A DNA stretch of 34,034 nt from Eubacterium sp. TM05-53 (GCF_003436425.1 NZ_QSPK01000022.1:1-34034); one strand, 5' to 3'. Shown: positions 25,238 through 33,960, counted from the stretch's first letter. The notes: generated by a model from the letters alone, not told the origin. Numbers and translations are program-made.

Positions 25238-25458
25238 CAAAAATTCACCCTTACTATATCCTCATACAAAATGTCTTGTTCTTTTAAAAAGAGTTTCCAC
25301 TTTTGCTCATCTAGATCCTTCGACATAAAACACATGCCACACCCTGCCTTAACACAACTTGGAACAGGTATCATACGCCCATTTTTTGTCTTAGACTCCA
25401 AATCTAGAACATCTTGAATACTTTTAAAAGTAATAATCAATACTTCCTCTTTACTCAT
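25237..25458 (-). CDS. DUF3343 small protein, putative selenium carrier
   Basis: A 73-residue DUF3343 protein. It has a beta-alpha-beta start (LIITFKSIQDVLDLE) and a cysteine cluster PSCVKAGCGMCF near 35-46. The family is found with SelD and YedF and is suspected to carry selenium or sulfur. The ATG at 25458 is used; the TTG two codons earlier is rejected. It overlaps the winged-helix gene by 8 nt and the selD start by one base. Confidence 0.85.
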   Translation of the reverse strand: MSKEEVLIITFKSIQDVLDLESKTKNGRMIPVPSCVKAGCGMCFMSKDLDEQKWKLFLKEQDILYEDIVRVNF

Positions 25459-25783
25459 TTTCAAATACTTCCTTAAATACTTGTTTTGAATACGTTTCTA
25501 TTTTTTCTTGAAACAATTTATATTTACGAACCAATTCTTTTCCCTCTAAAGTTAATTGAGAGCCTCCACCAAAACTTCCACCACTTGTCGTATGAACAAG
25601 TTCATAACCTAAATCTTCTTGCGCTCTTTTTATGATTTTCCAAGCCTTTGAATTTGACATTCCCATTTCTTTATAGGCCTTTGATAAGGAACCATACTTA
25701 TCGCATAATTCCAACAGTTCTACAACGCCCTTGCCAAAATCCGGTTCATTATTACCAATTTGAATCTTTAGTTTATATCTCAT
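25451..25783 (-). CDS. ModE-like winged-helix regulator
   Basis: A 110-residue protein with only the ModE/LysR-type winged helix: LSKAYKEMGMSNSKAWKIIKRAQEDL is the helix-turn-helix, and TTSGGSFGGGSQLTLEGKEL the wing. The molybdate-binding (Mop) domains of full ModE are missing. The ATG at 25783 overlaps the previous gene's stop (ATGA), and the TTG at 25813 is rejected. It sits inside the molybdate operon, so it may control it, perhaps through the inverted repeats at 31235-31283. That link is inference. Confidence 0.85.
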   Translation of the reverse strand: MRYKLKIQIGNNEPDFGKGVVELLELCDKYGSLSKAYKEMGMSNSKAWKIIKRAQEDLGYELVHTTSGGSFGGGSQLTLEGKELVRKYKLFQEKIETYSKQVFKEVFENE

Positions 25784-26793
25784 TTTCCAAATCCACAATT
25801 TGGATATGTGCACACCTTACATCCTAAGCACAATCCACCTTCACCTAAATCACATAGCTCTTCATATGTCACTACATCTTTGGCAAGTAAACGAGGAAGC
25901 ACTAAATCAAATACCGTTCTTTTGGCATACATCACACAGCCTGGAAGACCCACAATTGGAACTTCTCCTTTATAGGAAAGTAAAAACATAGCACCAGGAA
26001 GAACCGGAGAACCATAACTAATAATATTGGCACCTGTATTCTTGATTGCCAATGGTGTTTTATCATCTGGATCCACACTCATTCCACCTGTACAAAGTAC
26101 AATGTCTACCCCTTGTTTTAAAGCTTCATTGATTTTTTCTGTCACCATTTTATCGTCATCATCACAAATCGCATGATACACCATTTCACAGCCAAACTCA
26201 GCCAATTTAGTTTGAATAACTGGTGTAAATGTATCTTGAATTCTTCCTTTATACACTTCACTTCCTGTTGTGATCACAGCTGCTTTCTTTAATACAAACG
26301 GCTTGATTTCAAGAATACTAGATGTGATGAGTGATCTAGCTTTATCCATCTTTTCCTTTTCAATCACCAAAGGAATAATACGCATACCCGCAAGTTTATC
26401 CCCCGGATTTACTACTGTATTTGAGTGTCTTGTCGCGATCATCATCTGTCCAAATGAATTTACTGTAAACAAAGCCTTACGATCTACTTTAAACAAACCA
26501 TGAATCTCACTTTTTAATTCGATTTTTCCTTCTTTGATCTCACCATACGACATATAATCATTTTTACACATATCGAGTAAAACCATAGCTGCATTATTTT
26601 CATGCATCATACTTTCATCATTTTCCCAAACGTATAAATGTTCTTTTCCCACTGATAATAATAAAGGAATATCTTCTTCTGTCACGATATGACCCTTACG
26701 AAAAAGGGCATCTTTTGTGACACCCTTAATGATCTGTGTTATATCATGACAAAGTACATGCCCTACGGCATCCTCAGTCTTGATTAATTTCAT
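25780..26793 (-). CDS. MoeA-like molybdopterin-binding protein with C-terminal Cys cluster
   Basis: A 337-residue protein. The N-terminal part (about 1-165) is of the type found in small clostridial MoeA relatives. A MoCF/MogA-type molybdopterin-binding domain (about 170-305) has TGGMSVDPDD at 235-244. The C terminus has four cysteines, C322-x2-C-x2-C-x4-C333, suited to an Fe-S or zinc site. It is shorter than MoeA (about 400) and may insert molybdate or bind the cofactor for SDMH. The gap to modA is one base. Confidence 0.9.
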   Translation of the reverse strand: MKLIKTEDAVGHVLCHDITQIIKGVTKDALFRKGHIVTEEDIPLLLSVGKEHLYVWENDESMMHENNAAMVLLDMCKNDYMSYGEIKEGKIELKSEIHGLFKVDRKALFTVNSFGQMMIATRHSNTVVNPGDKLAGMRIIPLVIEKEKMDKARSLITSSILEIKPFVLKKAAVITTGSEVYKGRIQDTFTPVIQTKLAEFGCEMVYHAICDDDDKMVTEKINEALKQGVDIVLCTGGMSVDPDDKTPLAIKNTGANIISYGSPVLPGAMFLLSYKGEVPIVGLPGCVMYAKRTVFDLVLPRLLAKDVVTYEELCDLGEGGLCLGCKVCTYPNCGFGK

Positions 26794-26794
26794 C

Positions 26795-27571
26795 TTACTC
26801 TCCTTTTTTAAATCCGTATTTCTTGAATACTTTTAAAGCTTTATCGCTCTTTAAAAATTGAATCAATGAATCCGCTTCCTCTTTATGCTTTGTGCTCGAT
26901 ACACGACCCACTGGATAGAGTACTGGTGTAGCTAATAATGAATTATCGCACTCTGCCACTACTTCTACTTTATCACTACTTGCAGCATCTGTCGCATAAA
27001 CCAAACCAATTTCTGCATTTTGTGTTTCAACCTGAGACAATACTTCCGTTACATTTCCAGCTAAACTCAAACGATCTTGGATAGAATCCCATACACCTAA
27101 ATTTGTCAAAGCTTCCTTTGCGTAGCTTCCCGCTGGAACTACTTCTGGATCTCCAATCGCAATGATTGAAGCATCACTAATATTGTCAAAACCAGTGACT
27201 GATGTATTACTGTCTTTTCCTTTGATCAACACCAATTTATTCTCTAATACATTTGAAATCGAATCCGCATCCACTAAATCTTCATCTTTTAATACATTCA
27301 TCTGTGTTGTAGCTGCACTAAAAAAGACATCCGCATCTAAGCCTTTTTCAATTTGAAGCTGTAATTTTCCACTACTATCATAGACACCTTCAATCGTTAC
27401 ATTTGGATATTCTTTTTCAAACATTGGAATCAATTCTTCTTCAAATGCATTTTCCAAACTGGCAGCTGCCGCAATTGTAAGTTTTACTTGTTCTTTTGGT
27501 TCATTTGAACTACAACCAAATAAACTTGTGGCCATCACTCCAGCCAATAAAATACTTAAACCTTTTTTCAT
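26795..27571 (-). CDS. modA: Molybdate ABC transporter substrate-binding lipoprotein
   Basis: A 258-residue lipoprotein. The signal peptide ends in a lipobox with C20 (SLFGC). The mature part starts with LTIAAAASLENAF, the ModA oxyanion-binding segment, and continues with YDSSGKLQLQIEKG, DVFFSAA and VPAGSYAKEAL. It captures molybdate or tungstate outside the membrane for ModB/ModC. Its ATG overlaps the modC stop by 4 nt, with GGAG seven bases upstream. Confidence 0.95.
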   Translation of the reverse strand: MKKGLSILLAGVMATSLFGCSSNEPKEQVKLTIAAAASLENAFEEELIPMFEKEYPNVTIEGVYDSSGKLQLQIEKGLDADVFFSAATTQMNVLKDEDLVDADSISNVLENKLVLIKGKDSNTSVTGFDNISDASIIAIGDPEVVPAGSYAKEALTNLGVWDSIQDRLSLAGNVTEVLSQVETQNAEIGLVYATDAASSDKVEVVAECDNSLLATPVLYPVGRVSSTKHKEEADSLIQFLKSDKALKVFKKYGFKKGE

Positions 27572-28200
27572 CTGATCTCTCCTTGTTTAATTTTATATTT
27601 TAGATCACATAAATAATTTACTTCTTCCTTATTGTGCGATACAAAAATAACTGGTTTTGAAATTTGAAGTTCACTTTTAAGCTCCTGTAATAAATCTTCC
27701 TTCAAATCTTCATCTAAAGCACTAAATGGTTCATCCAATAAAAGAACATCTGGTTCATACGCCATCAAACGAGCCAATGCCACTCTTTGTCTTTGTCCAC
27801 CCGATAATTGTTTGGGATATCTTGAAGCAAGTTCACTAATTTGAAATTGTTGCATCACTTTCTTAACTACGATATCCACATCTTTTACTTTTCTAGCCCT
27901 TAGTCCCACACTTATATTTTCATATACATTCATATTAGGAAATAGAGCATAACTTTGAAACATATAGCCCACGTTTCGCTTTTGAATTGGAACATTGATT
28001 TTCTTTTCTGAATCAAATAAAACACGATCATTCAAAACAATTCTTCCTTTATCCGGCGTTTCAATTCCAGCAATACATTTTAATGTCATACTTTTGCCAG
28101 AGCCTGAAGCTCCCATCAGTCCTAGAATATTGTCCTTCACTTGAAAAGAAACATCTAAATCAAATTCTGCAAGCTTCTTATATATTTGTACTTCCAACAT
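27568..28200 (-). CDS. modC: Molybdate ABC transporter ATP-binding protein, short form
   Basis: A 210-residue ABC ATPase. Walker A is GASGSGKS, the signature is LSGGQRQRVALARLM, and Walker B is VLLLDEPFSALDED, followed by an H-loop VSHNKEEV. It lacks the C-terminal molybdate-binding TOBE domain of the roughly 350-residue ModC, so it cannot sense molybdate by that route. It starts directly at the end of modB with AAAGGAG upstream. Confidence 0.93.
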   Translation of the reverse strand: MLEVQIYKKLAEFDLDVSFQVKDNILGLMGASGSGKSMTLKCIAGIETPDKGRIVLNDRVLFDSEKKINVPIQKRNVGYMFQSYALFPNMNVYENISVGLRARKVKDVDIVVKKVMQQFQISELASRYPKQLSGGQRQRVALARLMAYEPDVLLLDEPFSALDEDLKEDLLQELKSELQISKPVIFVSHNKEEVNYLCDLKYKIKQGEIR

Positions 28201-28896
28201 TTAGAAACTCCTTTTCTTTCGCACATATAGTTGATATAGATTCAACAAAATCACGGCTGTAAAACAAATACCAATGATAACCCACACATAAAAGGCGGCT
28301 GATTCCATATCCCCACTCATCACTTCACTATAAACTGCAACTGGAAGTGTTCGAGTTTTACCAATAATATTTCCTGCAAGCATTGCCGTTGCGCCAAACT
28401 CACCTAGGCCACGCGCAAAAGCTAGTACACCCCCACTGATAATTCCAGGTAAAGCATTTGGGATCAATACTTTCAAGAAAATATTCCATTCATTCATACC
28501 CAAAGTTCTTGCGACATACACTAAATCCGTATCCACTTGATCAAAAGCACCCCTGGCATTTCGATACATGAGTGGAAATGAAATCACTACGGCTGCAATT
28601 ACAGTAGCACTAAAGCTAAAAGCGATGCGAATGCCAAATACATTCATAAAGAATTTTCCTATGGGTTGATTCACACCAAAGATCATCAACAAGAAAAAGC
28701 CAGCTACTGTAGGTGGTAAAACCATAGGTAACGTAAAGATTCCATCAAAGATTATTTTTAATGCCTCACTCTTTCTTGAATAGATCCACCATGCGGCCAG
28801 TAATCCTAAAATAAACGTAATTACAATTGTGATACTTGCCGTTTTTAAAGATATCCAGATTGGAGTTAAATCTAAATTACTTCCTTGCGCACTCAC
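28201..28896 (-). CDS. modB: Molybdate ABC transporter permease
   Basis: A 231-residue permease with about five membrane helices. GFFLLMIFG lies near 60, and the cytoplasmic EAA-like loop is DLVYVARTLGMNEWNIFLKVLIPNALPGI. It forms the molybdate channel. The GTG at 28896 has AAGGG eight bases upstream inside the MOSC-Mog gene; the GTG at 28905 is also in frame but too close to that site. Overlap with the upstream gene is 20 nt. Confidence 0.92.
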   Translation of the reverse strand: MSAQGSNLDLTPIWISLKTASITIVITFILGLLAAWWIYSRKSEALKIIFDGIFTLPMVLPPTVAGFFLLMIFGVNQPIGKFFMNVFGIRIAFSFSATVIAAVVISFPLMYRNARGAFDQVDTDLVYVARTLGMNEWNIFLKVLIPNALPGIISGGVLAFARGLGEFGATAMLAGNIIGKTRTLPVAVYSEVMSGDMESAAFYVWVIIGICFTAVILLNLYQLYVRKKRSF

Positions 28897-29812
28897 TCGC
28901 TTCACCCTTCATAATTTCTAAGCCATGTTTTAACGGGCCTAAAATAATATCTAGACTTTCCTTAACTGCCTTAGGACTTCCTGGCAAGTTAATAATCAAA
29001 GTCTGATTTCTTAATACACTTGCGCCACGAGACAACATGGCCTTATTTGTATATTTCATCGATTCATAGCGCAATGCTTCACTAATACCTGGAACATTTC
29101 TTGTCATAACTTTCATTGTGGCTTCTGGCGTCACATCACGAACACTAAGTCCAGTACCTCCGGTTGTAAGAATCAAATCATTTTGGCAACGATCACTTAA
29201 ATTGATCAATTGCGAAACAATTTCATTCTCATCATCCGCAATCACTGTCACACTTGTCACATTGTATCCTTGTTCCGTCATGATTTTTTCAATCAGCGGA
29301 CCACTCTTGTCCACTCTTTGCCCAACACTTGCCTTATCACTTAATGTCAATACGGCTACACGCATTCGAGTATCTTTATTTTCAATAACTTCCACTTTAT
29401 CTCCTACACAAATATGTCCACCATGTAAAACACGCGTAAATACACCAAGATGCGGCATAATACATTGACCGACTTGATGATAAATTGCACAATGAGAATG
29501 ACAGCTTTTACCAATTTGTGTCAATTCTAGTAATACATCCCCAATCTTAAACTGTGTTCCTACTGGATAATTTGTGAATTCAATACCTGATACAAGTAAG
29601 TTTTCTCCGAAAGCACCATCTTCTACATCAGCTCCTTTAGCCTTAAATTCTTCACGCTTTTCATACGATAATAAAGAAACTTGGCGATGCCACTTACCTG
29701 CATGCGCATCATTTTCTAGTCCATGATTTTCAATAATTTCAATATCTTGAACTGGATGTTTTTCCGTTCTCTTTTGTTCACTGATACAAATTGCCTTAAT
29801 TATTCCTTCCAT
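28877..29812 (-). CDS. MOSC-MogA fusion protein
   Basis: A 311-residue fusion. The MOSC domain (about 1-145) has SCHSHC at 103-108, whose cysteine is the expected sulfur-carrying residue. A MoaB/Mog domain (about 150-311) has TTGGTG at 216-221 and NLPGSPKAV near 283. Mog adenylylates molybdopterin; the MOSC part may carry sulfur or selenium, or bind the cofactor. This fusion is common in anaerobic Firmicutes. It overlaps moaC by 13 nt and modB by 20 nt. Confidence 0.93.
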   Translation of the reverse strand: MEGIIKAICISEQKRTEKHPVQDIEIIENHGLENDAHAGKWHRQVSLLSYEKREEFKAKGADVEDGAFGENLLVSGIEFTNYPVGTQFKIGDVLLELTQIGKSCHSHCAIYHQVGQCIMPHLGVFTRVLHGGHICVGDKVEVIENKDTRMRVAVLTLSDKASVGQRVDKSGPLIEKIMTEQGYNVTSVTVIADDENEIVSQLINLSDRCQNDLILTTGGTGLSVRDVTPEATMKVMTRNVPGISEALRYESMKYTNKAMLSRGASVLRNQTLIINLPGSPKAVKESLDIILGPLKHGLEIMKGEASECARK

Positions 29813-30276
29813 ACAAAATCTCCACTCTTTCCACCTGATTTAGAAACCAAATGTACATTCTTAATTTCCATATCTTTACTTACAGCTTTACACATGTCAT
29901 AAATTGTCAGAAGGCAAATATTTACACCTGTCAAAGCTTCCATTTCTACACCTGTTTTTCCATTACACTTCACGGTACAGTAGGCATAGATCAAACAATT
30001 CGCTTTATCCATTTCAAAATCAATATTGACCTTATTGATCATTAAAGGATGACATAAAGGAATCAATTCACTCGTCTTTTTTACGCCCATGATTCCGGCG
30101 ATACGAGCTACACCTAATACATCTCCTTTTTTCATGTCACTCTGCTCAATTTTATGTAGAATTTCTTCATTTACCAATATACTTCCAACAGCGCAAGCAC
30201 TTCTTGAAGTAACATCCTTTTCGCTTACATCGACCATACGTGCATTTCCATGTTCATCAAAATGTGTTAATTCCAT
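29800..30276 (-). CDS. moaC: Cyclic pyranopterin monophosphate synthase
   Basis: A 158-residue MoaC, which converts the MoaA product 3',8-cyclo-GTP to cPMP. Motifs [13 protein letters not shown] near 70 and [13 protein letters not shown] near 108, plus a C-terminal KSGGKSG, are typical. The ATG at 30276 follows GGAGGG by four bases, with a one-base gap after the moaA stop. An upstream start would overlap moaA and is rejected. Confidence 0.95.
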   Translation of the reverse strand: MELTHFDEHGNARMVDVSEKDVTSRSACAVGSILVNEEILHKIEQSDMKKGDVLGVARIAGIMGVKKTSELIPLCHPLMINKVNIDFEMDKANCLIYAYCTVKCNGKTGVEMEALTGVNICLLTIYDMCKAVSKDMEIKNVHLVSKSGGKSGDFVWKE

Positions 30277-30277
30277 T

Positions 30278-31222
30278 TTACCCTCCAATTTCATTCATCA
30301 CCGTCGACGAATGTTCTTCTTCAAAATGATGTTCTTTAGGCTTTTTGAAGATCCAAAAAGCCATCGTTTTCTCAAGCTCTTCCAAATTATTTAGATAAGG
30401 TTTTAAATCCACTCCATCACTATGGAATAAACATAATTTCAATCGTCCTACACTACTTAAGCGTATGCGATTGCAGTCTTGACAAAACTTATTATGTAAC
30501 GCTTCAATAAAGCCAATGTAACCTTCATAATCACCAATCGTATAATAATGAGCTGGTCCATTTCCTAACTTTTCATCACACGCATTTAATGTGTAATTCT
30601 TTTGTACATATTCAATCAGTTCATTCATTTTTGTGTTTCGATCACTATATTTTAGTGGCATCAATTCAATGAATCGTAGCGCAATCTTTTTATCTTTGAT
30701 GAGTTGTAACATTGATTCAAATCGAGAAAATGAAAATAGATTGTCCACAACACAATTCACTTTAACCGGAACACCAATTTTATAGGCATATTCTAAATTC
30801 AACAAAACCTTCTTCAAATCATTCTTCTTACAAATCTTTAAATATTCAGATTCATCGAGCGTATCAATTGAAAAATTAATACAGTCAAGTCCAATCTTTT
30901 TGAGTTCATCTAAATCTGTAAAAGAAAATAAACTTCCATTCGTTGTTAGTGTTACTTGTTCAACACCAATTAAATCTTTCAAACTACGAATAAATTCAAT
31001 ATAGCCTTTACGAAGTGTGGGCTCTCCACCCGTAATTTTAAATCGAGTAATTCCCAAAGATACAGCACATCTACAAATATCTAAGAGTTGTTCATATGTT
31101 AATATATCCGAATGACAAAGGTGTTTGGAGATATCTGGCTTGCAGTAGTAACAAGCATAATTACACCTGTCTGTTAATGAAATTCGCATATAATTTATAT
31201 TTCGACCAAATGAATCTTGCAT
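30278..31222 (-). CDS. moaA: GTP 3',8-cyclase (radical SAM)
   Basis: A 314-residue radical SAM enzyme for the first step of molybdopterin synthesis. The first [4Fe-4S] site is CNYACYYC (C20, C24, C27). The second, substrate-binding cluster is C247-x2-C250 and C264. [10 protein letters not shown] is the SAM-binding part. The C terminus ends in the conserved GG needed for activity. It is the first gene of the operon. AAAGGA lies just before the ATG, behind a 9-bp inverted repeat. Confidence 0.96.
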   Translation of the reverse strand: MQDSFGRNINYMRISLTDRCNYACYYCKPDISKHLCHSDILTYEQLLDICRCAVSLGITRFKITGGEPTLRKGYIEFIRSLKDLIGVEQVTLTTNGSLFSFTDLDELKKIGLDCINFSIDTLDESEYLKICKKNDLKKVLLNLEYAYKIGVPVKVNCVVDNLFSFSRFESMLQLIKDKKIALRFIELMPLKYSDRNTKMNELIEYVQKNYTLNACDEKLGNGPAHYYTIGDYEGYIGFIEALHNKFCQDCNRIRLSSVGRLKLCLFHSDGVDLKPYLNNLEELEKTMAFWIFKKPKEHHFEEEHSSTVMNEIGG

Positions 31223-31234
31223 AAAATCCTTTCC

Positions 31235-31283
31235 GTTATTCTCAAACGAGAATAACCAACTGATTCAATTTTATCATTGAATC
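31235..31283. promoter_or_regulatory. Two inverted repeats in the moaA/tag divergent region
   Basis: GTTATTCTC (31235-31243) and GAGAATAAC (31248-31256) form a perfect repeat around 4 bases directly in front of the moaA ribosome site. GATTCAAT (31262-31269) and ATTGAATC (31276-31283) form a second around 6 bases and include the -35 of tag. They could be operators of the ModE-like regulator, or a leader hairpin of the moa transcript. Confidence 0.5.
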
Positions 31284-31305
31284 CACATTTTATCTACTTT
31301 AAAAT
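31277..31305 (+). promoter_or_regulatory. Promoter of tag, predicted leaderless
   Basis: TTGAAT (31277-31282), 17-bp spacer, TAAAAT (31300-31305). The start codon ATG begins only 6 nt after the -10, so the expected transcription start falls on the A of ATG. Confidence 0.72.
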
Positions 31306-31311
31306 GGAATC

Positions 31312-31851
31312 ATGAAACGATGTGCGTGGTGTAATCTAAACAATCCAAAATATGTAGAATATCATGATCATGAATGGGGAAGACTGAATACAAATGAAAA
31401 ATATCTATTTGAAATGTTGATCCTTGAATCTTTTCAAGCCGGTTTAAGTTGGCAGTGTGTTCTAAATAAAAGAGAAGCTTTTAAAGAAGCCTATGATGAT
31501 TTTGACATCGATAAAGTCATTGCGTACGATGAAAATAAAATCGAAGAATTAAAAAAGAACCCAAATATCATTCGAAACAAATTAAAGATAAACGCGAGTC
31601 TTTCCAATGCGAAAATTTTTAAATCCATCCAATCTGAATATCAGACATTTTATAATTACTTGTGTACTTTTACCCATGGACAAATCATTTATGAAACAGA
31701 AAAAACAACGTCAGCTCTTTCAGATTCCATTTCAAATGATCTAAAAAAAAGAGGCATGAAGTTTGTAGGAAGTACCATTATATACTCCTATCTTCAAGCC
31801 ATTGGTGTGATTTATTCACACGAAAAAGATTGTTTCTTATACAAAGACTAA
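31312..31851 (+). CDS. tag: DNA-3-methyladenine glycosylase I
   Basis: A 179-residue Tag glycosylase that removes 3-methyladenine from DNA. CAWC (C4 and C7) at the N terminus, YHDHEWG near 17-23, the ESFQAGLSWQ active-site segment (E39), and H170 and C174 at the C terminus form the usual Zn-binding layout. The start codon has at best a weak GGA four bases upstream. It overlaps the convergent ArsC-like gene by 4 nt. Confidence 0.95.
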   Translation: MKRCAWCNLNNPKYVEYHDHEWGRLNTNEKYLFEMLILESFQAGLSWQCVLNKREAFKEAYDDFDIDKVIAYDENKIEELKKNPNIIRNKLKINASLSNAKIFKSIQSEYQTFYNYLCTFTHGQIIYETEKTTSALSDSISNDLKKRGMKFVGSTIIYSYLQAIGVIYSHEKDCFLYKD

Positions 31852-32180
31852 TCCCATGTTTTCCAAACATTTGGTTCATAGCCTACTGTCGCCAATTTGC
31901 CGTTACGCACGATTGGCGTTTTTAATATGTGCTGATTGAGATACACTTTATCTTCTTTATCTGACAAGTAATTCAACATCGTCAATAATTCTTTATCCTT
32001 AGCTTTTGGATCAATCATGGAATCAATGCCAACTTGTCTAAGTACACTCTCAAATTCTTTCTTACTCATTTCTTTTTCATCTAAATTGATAAACTGAAAC
32101 TTAATATTTCTTTCTTTAAAATAGCGTTGTGCTTTCTTAGTATCAAAACACTTATTCTTCCCAAAAATCTGTATATTCAT
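31848..32180 (-). CDS. ArsC/Spx/YffB-family thioredoxin-fold protein
   Basis: A 110-residue thioredoxin-fold protein with a single active-site cysteine C11 in KCFDT, and a late TPIVRNGKLATVGYE segment with the cis-Pro. The family includes glutaredoxin-coupled arsenate reductases, Spx and YffB. Spx normally has CxxC; here CxxT favours the ArsC/YffB side. No ars genes are nearby, so arsenate reduction is not claimed. It overlaps the amidohydrolase stop by 4 nt. Confidence 0.85.
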   Translation of the reverse strand: MNIQIFGKNKCFDTKKAQRYFKERNIKFQFINLDEKEMSKKEFESVLRQVGIDSMIDPKAKDKELLTMLNYLSDKEDKVYLNQHILKTPIVRNGKLATVGYEPNVWKTWD

Positions 32181-33442
32181 CGCATTAACCTCTCTACCCT
32201 TTTTTGTACTTCATCATATAAGGATTCCATGTCAAACCCGACATGAAAATGTCCATCTTCATACAAGATTTCACCATTGACCATGGTACATTTTACATTG
32301 GATTTAGATCCGCTGTATACAATATTTTTTGCGATATTATTCATTGGCTGCATATTTGGTTGATGTAGATCTAAAATAATTAAATCTGCCAACTTTCCAG
32401 CTTCTAATACCCCACAATTTAAATTTAAAGCTTTAGCTCCATTTACGGTTGCCATTTTCAACACTTCATAAGCATCAACTGCAGAAGCATCACAATTTTT
32501 ATATTTAGCCAATCCCGTAACCAAAAACATCTCTCTAAACATATCTAGACAATTATTACTTGCCGCACCATCCGTTCCTAAACATACATTGATATTTCGT
32601 TGAAGCATCGATTGGATTGGAGCTATACCGCTGGCAAGTTTTAGATTGGACGCAGGATTTGTGATGATATTTAAATGTTTTTTTTGAAATAAATCTAAAT
32701 CATGTTCACTCATGTGCACACAATGGAAGGCACCTCCACCATAGTCATATACGCCTAGATCACATAAGTATTCAACAGGACTAAGCCCCGTCTTTTCTTT
32801 ACATGTGGATACTTCAAATTCTGTTTCACTTAAATGTGTATAAACAGGTGCTTTATATTTATGCGATAATGCCGCTACTTGTTGAATCTTTTCTTTTGGG
32901 TTTGTGTATTCATGACTAAAGCCAAGAATATAAGAAATCAAACTATTTTCTTGATTATATTCATTAAAACAACGTTCTACATCTTCTACGGATAGACAAA
33001 AATCATTAACTGCACCACATAATACCGTTCTATAATTCATATCTAGACTTGCCTTAACAATAGCTTCTGGATTTAAATACATATCAAAATTCGAAGTGAT
33101 TCCACTTGTTAGATATTCTAATATCGCAAGTTTAGAAAAATAATAAATATCATCTTGCGTTAATTTAGCTTCAATAGGGAATACTTTTTCATTTAGCCAT
33201 TGTTGAAGTGGCATATCATCGGCCATCGATCTTAAAAATGTCATTCCAGAATGGGTATGCGCATTAATAAATCCTGGCATAATTAGATTCTGGTATACAT
33301 CTATTTCTCGGTCAAACGAACAAGCATGTTCTTTATGTTTACCTACATATGAAATCTTGTTGTCTTCTACCCAAACTTCACCTGAAAAAGCATCAAAATC
33401 CTTCATTGTGAGGATACGTGCATTATAAAATCGTGTACGCAT
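32177..33442 (-). CDS. Amidohydrolase, MTA/SAH deaminase-like
   Basis: A 421-residue metal-dependent amidohydrolase. MPGFINAHTHSGM is the first metal motif, HLSETEFE the Glu-containing segment near 205, HCVHMSEHD the next His pair, and LGTDGAASNN the catalytic Asp. This is the pattern of 5'-methylthioadenosine/S-adenosylhomocysteine deaminases and related chlorohydrolases. It deaminates the adenine ring of a nucleoside in the cytoplasm. The ATG at 33442 lies six bases after AAGGA, and the ATG at 33448 is too close. Substrate is by family only. Confidence 0.88.
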   Translation of the reverse strand: MRTRFYNARILTMKDFDAFSGEVWVEDNKISYVGKHKEHACSFDREIDVYQNLIMPGFINAHTHSGMTFLRSMADDMPLQQWLNEKVFPIEAKLTQDDIYYFSKLAILEYLTSGITSNFDMYLNPEAIVKASLDMNYRTVLCGAVNDFCLSVEDVERCFNEYNQENSLISYILGFSHEYTNPKEKIQQVAALSHKYKAPVYTHLSETEFEVSTCKEKTGLSPVEYLCDLGVYDYGGGAFHCVHMSEHDLDLFQKKHLNIITNPASNLKLASGIAPIQSMLQRNINVCLGTDGAASNNCLDMFREMFLVTGLAKYKNCDASAVDAYEVLKMATVNGAKALNLNCGVLEAGKLADLIILDLHQPNMQPMNNIAKNIVYSGSKSNVKCTMVNGEILYEDGHFHVGFDMESLYDEVQKRVERLMR

Positions 33443-33485
33443 ATGCATTCCTTCTTTCTGATTTAATCATCCCACAAATGGAATC

Positions 33486-33517
33486 AAAAAAAAAGAAATA
33501 ACTTTTGATTATTTCTT
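33486..33517 (-). terminator. Terminator of the VanZ-like gene
   Basis: Minus-strand stem AAGAAATAA/TTATTTCTT (33517-33509 with 33501-33493) followed by eight T. The stem includes the stop codon. Confidence 0.82.
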
Positions 33518-33925
33518 CTTAAAAATCGATTTAATGAGTTCGATGATTGCCACCACAAGCAGGAATATAAAGGACATCGCAAAATAGCCAACCAAACCTG
33601 CCAAAATATCGTTGAAGTCCATTTCGCCTGTATGCGAATACCATTGGCCTATTTCAATCGCAAATGTGATAACTACAAGTACAGTAAATACGTAGAACCA
33701 ACTAATTAAAACCGTTAAGTTCTTTTTAGCCATCCACTTAAATAATGGATAAATCACTATAAGCATGGCAATCCCCAACAAGCCAATAATCAAGAAGTGA
33801 AGTTGCTTATCGGATAATTGTGCTTCAAATGAGTCATTCATACTCAAGAAATAGGTGTGTGTCTTATAGATGATGTCGATCATTAAGTCGACAATCTTTT
33901 TTAACATTGATGTATTATCTGTCAT
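33509..33925 (-). CDS. Small VanZ-like membrane protein
   Basis: A 138-residue protein with an amphipathic start and three hydrophobic helices. SDKQLHFLIIGLLGI and later EIGQWYSHTGEMDFNDILAGLVGYF match the DK..HF and E..Q...D...N/G spacing of VanZ-like proteins, which have been linked to teicoplanin resistance or cell-envelope functions. No other resistance gene is near. The start is set to the ATG at 33925 because a TTGAAA-17-TATAAT promoter ends 6 nt before it and no ribosome site is present. The in-frame ATG at 33940 lies inside the promoter spacer. Confidence 0.75.
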   Translation of the reverse strand: MTDNTSMLKKIVDLMIDIIYKTHTYFLSMNDSFEAQLSDKQLHFLIIGLLGIAMLIVIYPLFKWMAKKNLTVLISWFYVFTVLVVITFAIEIGQWYSHTGEMDFNDILAGLVGYFAMSFIFLLVVAIIELIKSIFKKK

Positions 33926-33931
33926 GCGAGC

Positions 33932-33960
33932 ATTATACATGATATCGTTCGATATTTCAA
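33932..33960 (-). promoter_or_regulatory. Promoter of the VanZ-like gene, predicted leaderless
   Basis: Minus-strand TTGAAA (33960-33955), 17-bp spacer, TATAAT (33937-33932), then 6 nt and ATG. The spacer holds a palindrome ATATCG-TT-CGATAT (33942-33955), which could bind a repressor. Confidence 0.8.

Noticed and set aside
29118..29468. + strand frame of 116 codons within the MOSC-Mog gene
   Set aside because: Antisense shadow with low-complexity Ser/Thr content and no start signal.
31848..32180. Dedicated arsenate reductase
   Set aside because: No arsR, arsB or acr3 nearby and the family covers proteins of other function, so only the family was called.
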